This document shows, one piece after another, positions 57,752 through 64,000 of a stretch of DNA of 64,000 nt. The first letter of the stretch is position 1; every line of letters begins with the position of its first letter. Source of the stretch: Nostoc favosum CHAB5714 (lineage in GTDB: Bacteria; Cyanobacteriota; Cyanobacteriia; Cyanobacteriales; Nostocaceae); contig NZ_JAIVFQ010000036.1 of NCBI RefSeq assembly GCF_020829495.1, forward strand, positions 1 through 64,000, given 5' to 3'. The notes under the pieces were generated by a model. That model saw only the letters and a list, made by a program, of their open reading frames with translations. It did not search any database and was not told the DNA's origin. The position numbers and the translations under genes were made by a program.

Positions 57752-58381
57752 ATGTTTGCATTAGTCTCGCTTGAAAAAATTCAGCTACCTGTGGGAGCAG
57801 TTGTGCGGTTGCTTGCGACCTGGCAAGATTATCAGAGTTTGTGTCAGCAACGAGGTGGCAATTCAATTCCACGCATAAAATACCAAGATGGAGAAGTCTT
57901 ACTCATGTCTCCTCTTCCCAAACATGGACGTGATGCCCATTTAATCGCAAATATCATTACAGTTCTGCTGGATTATGTTGGACGTGAGTACGATGCTTTT
58001 ACTCCTGTGACAATGGAATTACCAGAGGAGAGTGGAATCGAACCAGACTATTGTTTTTACATTGACCATTGGGAAGCCGTATCTGGTAAGGAACGAATTG
58101 ACTGGAGTGTTGATCCTCCTCCTGATTTAGTGCTGGAAATTGATGTAACAAGTTATTCTGAGGTGAATGATTACCTCCCTTATCAAGTTCCAGAAGTCTG
58201 GCTATACCGCAAAAAACAACTGTGTATTTATCAGTTACAAGGTACAGAATATCTTGCTCAAACTCAAAGCCAATATTTCCCAGATATAAACCTCCAGGAT
58301 ATAGTTGCTAGGTGCTTTGAAGTTGCCTACGATCGCAATACCAGTGCCGCAATTCGTGAACTCAAACAGCGCTTAGGTTGA
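57752..58381 (+). CDS. Uma2-family putative endonuclease
   Basis: 209 residues. The Uma2 fold is a PD-(D/E)xK restriction-like nuclease; seen here are SPLPKHGRDAHLI, EPDYCFYI (Asp in the PD position), DLVLEIDVTS (E-x-D in place of E-x-K, as usual in Uma2) and VPEVWLYRKKQL. Very common in many copies in cyanobacteria, function unknown, often in mobile regions. Confidence 0.92.
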   Translation: MFALVSLEKIQLPVGAVVRLLATWQDYQSLCQQRGGNSIPRIKYQDGEVLLMSPLPKHGRDAHLIANIITVLLDYVGREYDAFTPVTMELPEESGIEPDYCFYIDHWEAVSGKERIDWSVDPPPDLVLEIDVTSYSEVNDYLPYQVPEVWLYRKKQLCIYQLQGTEYLAQTQSQYFPDINLQDIVARCFEVAYDRNTSAAIRELKQRLG

Positions 58382-58506
58382 ATTCACTTCTTTTTACATA
58401 TTGCGCTTGCGTTTTTGCTAGTGTATCACGCGACTTGTTTTAATTTTCCTCGTTAGCTACAAGGGAATCAGAGCAAGCAGTATTTTTGCAAAAATGGCTC
58501 GCTTCA

Positions 58507-59910
58507 TTAGCAATTGAAAATCACTGGTGCTGAAACTACACCCTTTGCCTCTAACGTAGCCGCAACCCGTAAAATTAACGCTTCATTATATGGTGCTGCT
58601 ATCAATTGCACACCCAAAGGTAAAGCATTTAAACGCTGAATTGGTACTGATAAAACTGGTAAACCAATAAAAGATAATGGTTGAGTAAATAATCCCAAAT
58701 GAGGACGGACAAGAATTTCTTCACCATCCAAAATCATAGTTTGTTGACCAATTAGCGGTGCGGAGATTGGTGTAGTTGGGGCAAGAATCACATCGACATT
58801 TTGAAAGACTTCCCGAACGCGATCGCGATACCATTTTCTAAAGCGTTGTGCTTGCAGATACCAGTTACTAGGAATTAACGCCCCAGCTAAAAAGCGATCG
58901 CGTGTTGCTGAATCAAAATCTTGAGGACGACATCGCAATTGATCTAAATGCAGATTTGCGCCCTCGCTAGCTGTAATCACAAACGCCGCAGCACGGGCGC
59001 GGTGTGCTTCTGGTATGGTTACGTATTCAGTGACTTCTATTGCATCAGCTACCTTTTGGACTGCTGCTAAAGCTTCCGGTTCTGCGCCTTTAGTGAAATA
59101 ATCAGCTGCGATGCCTACGGCGGGCTTCGCCAACGCAATTCTGATATCAGAAATATCTTGCTTGAGTTGTGGTAAACATAATTCAGGCGGATGCTTTGTA
59201 CAAATTGGATCGCGATCGTCTTCTCCCTGAAGGACATCAAACACCGTAGCGATATCCTGCACCGAACGCGCAAAAGGGCCAATGTGGTCAAAACTGCTAG
59301 AAAATAAAGCTACGCCAGCACGAGATAACCTTCCGTAAGTCGGCTTCAAACCAAAAACGCCACACAACGCCGCCGGAACGCGAATTGAACCATTAGTATC
59401 AGAACCCAATGTCAACGGTACTAACCCAGCAGCAACAGCCGCCGCCGAACCACCCGATGAACCACCAGCAACTCGCTGTAAATCATGGGGGTTGTGAGTA
59501 GCACCGTAATGAGAGTTTTCCGTCACAAACCCATAAGCGTACTCATCCATATTTAAAGCGCCAACCAGCACAGCACCCGCTTGTTTCAGCTTCGCTACTG
59601 CTGTTGCATCTTGGCTAGCTGCTGGATTTTCTGCATTGATTTTCGACCCCGCTAAAGTCGTTAAACCAGCAATATCGAAGAGATTTTTCACCGCAAAAGG
59701 TACACCAGCAAGCGTTCCAGGATGATTACCTTGGGCAATTTCCCTGTCAATGCGGGCTGCATCCGTTAAAGCTATCTCAGCAGTCACAGCCGTAAAACAA
59801 TTGAGTTGATTATCCCGCGCTGCAATTCGTGCTAACGCAGCCTTGGTAACTTCCACCGCGCTAACTTTGCCTTCACGCACAGTAGCAGCTATCGATACAG
59901 CATCATTCAT
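58507..59910 (-). CDS. AtzE-family amidohydrolase
   Basis: 467 residues, an amidase-signature enzyme. Catalytic triad K75 (FAVKN), cis-S151 (GGSSGGS) and S175 (DTNGSIRVP). Highly similar in pattern to AtzE, the 1-carboxybiuret hydrolase of cyanuric acid breakdown, and to GatA. The DUF4089 (AtzG-like) gene just before it overlaps by 4 bp, which supports AtzE rather than GatA, since AtzE works with AtzG. The likely substrate is an N-carboxylated urea-like compound. Cytoplasmic. Confidence 0.88.
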   Translation of the reverse strand: MNDAVSIAATVREGKVSAVEVTKAALARIAARDNQLNCFTAVTAEIALTDAARIDREIAQGNHPGTLAGVPFAVKNLFDIAGLTTLAGSKINAENPAASQDATAVAKLKQAGAVLVGALNMDEYAYGFVTENSHYGATHNPHDLQRVAGGSSGGSAAAVAAGLVPLTLGSDTNGSIRVPAALCGVFGLKPTYGRLSRAGVALFSSSFDHIGPFARSVQDIATVFDVLQGEDDRDPICTKHPPELCLPQLKQDISDIRIALAKPAVGIAADYFTKGAEPEALAAVQKVADAIEVTEYVTIPEAHRARAAAFVITASEGANLHLDQLRCRPQDFDSATRDRFLAGALIPSNWYLQAQRFRKWYRDRVREVFQNVDVILAPTTPISAPLIGQQTMILDGEEILVRPHLGLFTQPLSFIGLPVLSVPIQRLNALPLGVQLIAAPYNEALILRVAATLEAKGVVSAPVIFNC

Positions 59911-60095
59911 GGTTCAAAAACTGGTGCAACTTCAATATCCTCCGCTAGAGGAAAAGAATTTACAAGATTAGCGATCGCACTAATTCTCTCAAAATTTGCC
60001 ACCACCCCATCTCGATACTCATCTCTTATCTCTAAATCCAACAATAACGCCATTTGATCAACATACTCACCCACATTAAACCCTTCTCTTCTCAT
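59907..60095 (-). CDS. DUF4089 protein, AtzG-like partner
   Basis: 62 residues: NVGEYVDQMALLLDLEIRDE then VANFERISAIANLVNSFPLA, the family pattern of the small helical AtzG subunit, which is needed for AtzE to assemble. ATGA overlap with atzE-like gene shows coupling. Upstream is a CTCTGCGCCTCTGCGG repeat. Confidence 0.85.
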   Translation of the reverse strand: MRREGFNVGEYVDQMALLLDLEIRDEYRDGVVANFERISAIANLVNSFPLAEDIEVAPVFEP

Positions 60096-60156
60096 CTCTC
60101 CTCCTCTGTGCCCTCTGCGCCTCTGCGGTAGCCTGCGGCAAGCCGAAGCGTCTACG

Positions 60157-60507
60157 TTATTCTAAACTTATAACCTCTTTCGGCAACACAAAAAATCCAT
60201 CCTCCCCCGCCTCAAAATCAACCACCTGAAACACAGCATCAATATTTAACTCACCATAAATATGAGGAAATAAATTATCTCCCTCCGCAGCTTCATAACG
60301 AATTTCAGCTTTAACTTGTTCAGAATCAATGCAAAGAATTACCAAACCCTTTTGATTGACAAAAAAACGATTCGCAACCCAGATTACTTGCGCTGCTGTC
60401 GAACAGTGGATAAATCCTTCCAAGTCTAACGTATCACCGCGATAGGTTCGGAGGATTTTTGCTTGTTCCCATTGTTCGCTTTTGGTGATATGTAAAATAG
60501 TGTTCAT
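60157..60507 (-). CDS. DUF952 family protein
   Basis: 116 residues. MNTILHITKSEQWEQAK, then LEGFIHCSTAAQV (the conserved H-C-S) and LFPHIYGELNIDAVFQV. The DUF952 fold resembles ADP-ribosyltransferases/RNA 2'-phosphotransferase; no activity known. Monocistronic, divergent from the glutaredoxin-like gene with only 16 bp between starts. Confidence 0.9.
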   Translation of the reverse strand: MNTILHITKSEQWEQAKILRTYRGDTLDLEGFIHCSTAAQVIWVANRFFVNQKGLVILCIDSEQVKAEIRYEAAEGDNLFPHIYGELNIDAVFQVVDFEAGEDGFFVLPKEVISLE

Positions 60508-60523
60508 GGTAATTAATTAACAA

Positions 60524-60811
60524 ATGCGATTAATTTTATACAGTAAACCCGGCTGTCATTTATGTGAAGGCTTGCAAGAAAAGCTAGAACAAATCCAAAA
60601 TCTCAGTTTCGAGTTGGAAATTAGGGATATTACGACTCGTGAAGATTGGTTCGGTGCGTATGAGTATGAGGTGCCGGTACTTTATTTATCGAACCACAGA
60701 GGCGCAGAGGGCACAGAGGGAGAAATTATAGAAGCACCATTGCCGCGTCCTTCTCCTCGTGCTAGTGTGCAACAGTTGGAGCAAATGTTGCGTAAGTATT
60801 TAGCCAATTAG
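60524..60811 (+). CDS. Glutaredoxin-like (DUF836) protein with absorbed repeat
   Basis: 95 residues, thioredoxin fold: LILYSKPGCHLCEGLQEKLE with C10 and C13, cis-Pro in VPVLYL (47-52). Residues 55-66 (NHRGAEGTEGEI) are translated from the dispersed spacer repeat AACCACAGAGGCGCAGAGGG, which lies in frame between two beta strands. The end is normal (PSPRASVQQLEQMLRKYL). Likely reduces disulfides or carries Fe-S; activity depends on whether the insert is tolerated. Confidence 0.88.
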   Translation: MRLILYSKPGCHLCEGLQEKLEQIQNLSFELEIRDITTREDWFGAYEYEVPVLYLSNHRGAEGTEGEIIEAPLPRPSPRASVQQLEQMLRKYLAN

Positions 60812-60864
60812 AAAAAAATAATGCAGAATAAGCGCAAGATCAAGAAGGTGACGAGGTTCACAAA

Positions 60865-62364
60865 ATGAAATTGCGGGAATTACTAACGGCGGTAGACAGT
60901 GTTGAACAATTGCCTAGCCATCCGATGGAGGATGTGGAAGTTAGGGGTTTGAAGACGAATTCCCATGCTTGTAGTGCGGGAGATTTGTTTATTGGGATGC
61001 CAGGAAGGCGGGTTGATGGTGGGGAATTTTGGCAAAGTGCGATCGCATCGGGGGCTGTAGCTGCGATCGTCTCTCCCGAAGCTGCACAAAAAAATCCTCC
61101 CACAAATGAGGCTGTGGTCATTAGTGCAAGTAACATAACTCAAGCTTGTGCCCAGATAGCTAGTGCTTTTTACGGTTATCCAGGGCGAAAACTCAAGCTG
61201 GTAGGTGTGACTGGTACAAATGGCAAAACCACAACTACTCATCTGATTGAATTTCTGCTCATTAAAGCTAATCTAGCTACAGCTTTGATGGGAACTCTCT
61301 ACACTCGTTGGGCAGGTTTTGAGCAAACTGCTACCCACACTACGCCCTTTGCAGTGGAACTGCAACAGCAGCTAGCAGAGGCTGTAAAGGCTGGTAGTGA
61401 GTTCGGGGTGATGGAAGTAAGTTCTCACGCTTTGGCCCAAGGTAGAGTCTTGGGTTGTGAATTTGAGGTGGCAGTGTTCAGTAATCTTACTCAAGACCAT
61501 CTCGATTATCACACCGATATGGAAGATTACTTTGCCGCCAAAGCATTGTTATTTAGCCCTGATTATCTCAAGGGACGGGCAATAATTAATGCTGATGATT
61601 CTTACGGGAAGCGGTTAATTGCCTTGTTAGATTCTGAGCGCGTTTGGAGTTACAGTGTCAACGACAACAGCGCTGATTTATGGATGAGTGATTTAAGTTA
61701 CCAGCCGAATGGTGTCAGTGGTACATTACATACACCAAAAGGTGACGTAGCTTTTCGATCGCCCCTAGTCGGACAATATAATTTAGAAAATCTTCTCGCA
61801 GCCGTAGGAGCAGTTTTACACTTAGGGCTAGATTTGCAGTTAGTGGCATCTGTGATACCTGAGTTCCCAGGAGTTCCCGGACGGATGGAACGGGTACAGA
61901 TTAGCCCTGACCAAGATATTAGCGTGATTGTGGATTATGCCCACACACCCGATAGTTTAGAAAATCTGCTGAAAGCTGCACGCCCGTTTATACCTGGTAA
62001 GGTGATTTGCGTGTTTGGTTGTGGAGGCGATCGCGATCGCACTAAGCGTCCAAAAATGGGTAAAATTGCTGCTGAATTAGCTGATGTTGCAGTGGTGACA
62101 TCAGATAATCCCCGGACTGAAGACCCAGAACGGATTTTGCAAGATATTTTAGCGGGAATTCCTGACACAGTACAGCCAACTGTAATTTGCGATCGGGCTA
62201 CTGCAATTCGTACCGCTATTTTACAAGCACAACCCGGTGATGGAGTGTTACTTGCTGGTAAAGGTCATGAAGACTACCAAATTCTCGGCACCGAAAAAAT
62301 CCATTTTGATGACCGAGAACACGCACGCGACGCTTTACACCAAAAACTGAACATACAACCTTAA
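60865..62364 (+). CDS. murE: UDP-MurNAc-tripeptide synthetase (MurE)
   Basis: 499 residues. ATP site GVTGTNGKTTTTHL (about 112-125), EVSSHALAQGR, carbamylated-Lys region and the specificity motif DNPRTEDP (meso-diaminopimelate type). Adds meso-DAP to UDP-MurNAc-Ala-Glu in the cytoplasm. Complete in length. HIP1 sites at 61038-61066 and 62027-62040. Confidence 0.97.
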   Translation: MKLRELLTAVDSVEQLPSHPMEDVEVRGLKTNSHACSAGDLFIGMPGRRVDGGEFWQSAIASGAVAAIVSPEAAQKNPPTNEAVVISASNITQACAQIASAFYGYPGRKLKLVGVTGTNGKTTTTHLIEFLLIKANLATALMGTLYTRWAGFEQTATHTTPFAVELQQQLAEAVKAGSEFGVMEVSSHALAQGRVLGCEFEVAVFSNLTQDHLDYHTDMEDYFAAKALLFSPDYLKGRAIINADDSYGKRLIALLDSERVWSYSVNDNSADLWMSDLSYQPNGVSGTLHTPKGDVAFRSPLVGQYNLENLLAAVGAVLHLGLDLQLVASVIPEFPGVPGRMERVQISPDQDISVIVDYAHTPDSLENLLKAARPFIPGKVICVFGCGGDRDRTKRPKMGKIAAELADVAVVTSDNPRTEDPERILQDILAGIPDTVQPTVICDRATAIRTAILQAQPGDGVLLAGKGHEDYQILGTEKIHFDDREHARDALHQKLNIQP

Positions 62365-62366
62365 TT

Positions 62367-62515
62367 TGGGCATGGGGCATTGGGCATTGGGCATTGGGCA
62401 TTGGTTAATAATTAATACTTATTCTTCCCCTGCTCCCCCTGCTCCCCCTGCTCCCCCTGCTCCCTCATCTCCCATCCCCCATTCCCCACTCCCCACTCCC
62501 CACTCCCCACTCCCT
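62367..62515. repeat. STRR heptamers and CTCCCCCTG nonamers
   Basis: GGGCATT heptamers at 62368-62402, CTCCCCCTG nonamers at 62431-62462, CACTCCC heptamers at 62485-62514. Confidence 0.9.
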
Positions 62516-62632
62516 TGTAGAGTTTTTTATAGTTAATGTTTATTTCCGTGGGAATTTTGTAAAAAATGCACACATAAAGGTGAAAATCGAAGACAGAGTT
62601 ATTTCTTGCTTCATTCAAGTTGTGCTTGACTC

Positions 62633-64000
62633 ATGAATGTTTCTCTGGCTAAGGATCTGTCTGTTTATCAACTAATTATGGGAGTGCAAGCGCCTCCTAA
62701 ACCATTGTCCCTCAGTCCTGCTACTCTGCTATCACTGGTGAGAGCGCAAATTGACTTACTAATTGAGCAGCAAATTGCAGCCACTTTATGGGTGAAGCTA
62801 CCACCAGAAAAAATTTGGCAATCAGAACTAGCGCGTTATCAATCCTCGGTAGGTGCGTCTAGTCTCATTTATACTTGCCAGATTGACGAGAGTGAAAAAG
62901 GGGGAGATGGGGGAGCAGGGGAAGATGAGGGAGCTGGCGTTGCAGGGGAAGAAAATACCCCCTTATCTTCCTCATCTCCCTCATCTCCCTCATCTTCCTC
63001 ATCTTCTTCATCCCCCTCATTCCCTCATCATGTCCCCGTTCACCTATCACCAGATAGCCAAATGCGACGGGAAAACTTTCTGATGGTGTTATCGCCCCAG
63101 TTTTGCAGTTTAATTTTGGCTCATCGACCACTTAAAAAACACAAAAATAAGACATCGGGGAAGGTAAATACTAATAAAAACCAGCCGTTACTAATTATAA
63201 ATAGTCTTGAAGGGAGAGTAATTCAGCAAGTATTAGATGGTATCGAACAAGCGATTACGCCAGAATCATCCCCAATTCCTGTTGATTTTACTTGTCCAAC
63301 TGCGCCTCAAGGCGTACTGATGAATCAACTGTTTGCAAAACAACTCCTGCGACAAGATGAAATTAATCGTCAAATCATCAAAGTACGCACTACCAAGTTG
63401 CACCAGCAAAATCAAGAACTGCAAAACAAAGAGCAACTCAAAGATGAATACTTAAAAAATGTGTGTCAGGAATTGCGTACACCCTTGACGCACATGAAGA
63501 CAGCACTTTCGTTATTGAATTCCCCTAATCTTAAACCCCCCCAGCGACAACGTTATTTACAGATGTTAAATACCCAGTGCGATCAGCAAAATTCCCTGAT
63601 TACTGGTTTGTTGGAACTGGTGCAACTGGAACGTAATTTAGAAGGAACAGCTTTAGAGTCGGTGCGGCTCTCAGATATTGTACCTGGAGTAGTTAGTACC
63701 TACCAACCTCTAGCCCAAGAAAAAGGGATTATGCTAGCCTACACCGTACCCACTGAACTTCCATCTATTTGGTGTGTGAGTGGTGGGCTGAGGCAGATTG
63801 TGATTAATCTGCTGCACAACAGCATTAAGTTTACTCCTAATGGGGGTGAAGTATGGGTGCGTGCCCGAATTCAAGGCGATTATGTCCAATTAGAATTCCG
63901 CGACACAGGTATCGGTATTGCCGAAAGCGAGATTTCCAAAATCTTTGACCGATTTTATCGTGTGCGTACAGCAGCCAATGAAGATTATGGTGGTGCTGGG
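62633..64000 (+). CDS. DICT-type sensor histidine kinase, cut by window end
   Basis: 456 codons seen; the 3' end is outside. An N-terminal DICT-like sensory region (1-235; MNVSLAKDLSVYQLIMGVQA), a coiled coil (about 240-275), then the DHp helix EYLKNVCQELRTPLTHMKTA in which the expected phospho-accepting His is Q278. The HATPase domain has N box INLLHNSIKFTP, G1 RDTGIGIAES and F box IFDRFYRV. Residues 88-130 are low complexity (GGDGGAGEDEGAG, then S/P-rich), read from CTCATCTCC-type spacer repeat. Confidence 0.82.
   Translation, partial: MNVSLAKDLSVYQLIMGVQAPPKPLSLSPATLLSLVRAQIDLLIEQQIAATLWVKLPPEKIWQSELARYQSSVGASSLIYTCQIDESEKGGDGGAGEDEGAGVAGEENTPLSSSSPSSPSSSSSSSSPSFPHHVPVHLSPDSQMRRENFLMVLSPQFCSLILAHRPLKKHKNKTSGKVNTNKNQPLLIINSLEGRVIQQVLDGIEQAITPESSPIPVDFTCPTAPQGVLMNQLFAKQLLRQDEINRQIIKVRTTKLHQQNQELQNKEQLKDEYLKNVCQELRTPLTHMKTALSLLNSPNLKPPQRQRYLQMLNTQCDQQNSLITGLLELVQLERNLEGTALESVRLSDIVPGVVSTYQPLAQEKGIMLAYTVPTELPSIWCVSGGLRQIVINLLHNSIKFTPNGGEVWVRARIQGDYVQLEFRDTGIGIAESEISKIFDRFYRVRTAANEDYGGAG

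Overview
The window reads as chromosomal DNA of a filamentous, nitrogen-fixing, heterocyst-type cyanobacterium close to Nostoc. The evidence is: many HIP1 palindromes (GCGATCGC) in genes and spacers, heptameric short tandem repeats (STRRs) in almost every long spacer, a nifH gene, xisH/xisI and an XisF-like recombinase, a PilT ATPase, a KaiB-fold protein, a class II ribonucleotide reductase carrying an intein, and WecB and MurE of an ordinary Gram-negative envelope. Many spacers are several hundred bases long and filled with inverted-repeat elements (MITE-like). No rRNA, tRNA or CRISPR array was seen.

Layout. 0-9 kb: a cut ABC-transporter end, a PAS-GAF-PAS adenylate cyclase, a broken thioredoxin-like gene, a VOC protein, an XisF-like recombinase, a membrane protein and an ArnT-like glycosyltransferase. 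9-14 kb: tandem repeats, a DUF3303 gene split by a MITE, a zinc dehydrogenase, a zinc-ribbon protein, a GT4 glycosyltransferase and xth. 14-19.3 kb: the ruin of a type I-D CRISPR-Cas locus (cas4, cas6, csc1, a probable cas10d piece and cas3', all damaged), with an intact divergent WYL-type regulator and a broken toxin-antitoxin pair among the pieces. 20-22.5 kb: a two-gene unit of an APH-fold kinase and a HopA1-family protein, the enzyme pair that dehydrates and eliminates Ser/Thr in thioamitide and class V lanthipeptide pathways. 23-36.5 kb: wecB, small membrane protein, pilT, KaiB-like protein, M23 peptidase, PEP-CTERM protein, MscS channel and ahcY. 36.5-45 kb: xisHI followed by a decayed second xisHI, a phd-vapC pair whose toxin gene is split by a MITE with perfect target duplication, a desaturase/dehydrogenase fusion, DUF72, and a DnaJ-pentapeptide protein. 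45-50 kb: DAHP synthase with what looks like a complete aromatic-amino-acid attenuator, then an orphan nifH. 50-64 kb: a PG-binding/SH3 protein, a quinone-oxidoreductase-like enzyme, nrdJ with intein, GNAT, Uma2, AtzE/AtzG-like pair, DUF952, a glutaredoxin-like protein, murE, and the start of a DICT-type histidine kinase whose phospho-acceptor His is Gln.

The strongest candidates for undescribed biology are: (1) a 20-codon leader peptide with nine Phe/Tyr/Trp codons before the DAHP synthase gene, followed by mutually exclusive antiterminator and terminator stems, a textbook attenuator; (2) the kinase/HopA1 pair with no clear precursor gene; (3) five separate minisatellites whose period is always 21 or 63 bp, so that they stay open as heptads in several frames on both strands. 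A recurring theme is that mobile repeats enter coding sequence: they split vapC and DUF3303, and have been absorbed in frame in a glutaredoxin-like gene and a histidine kinase gene.
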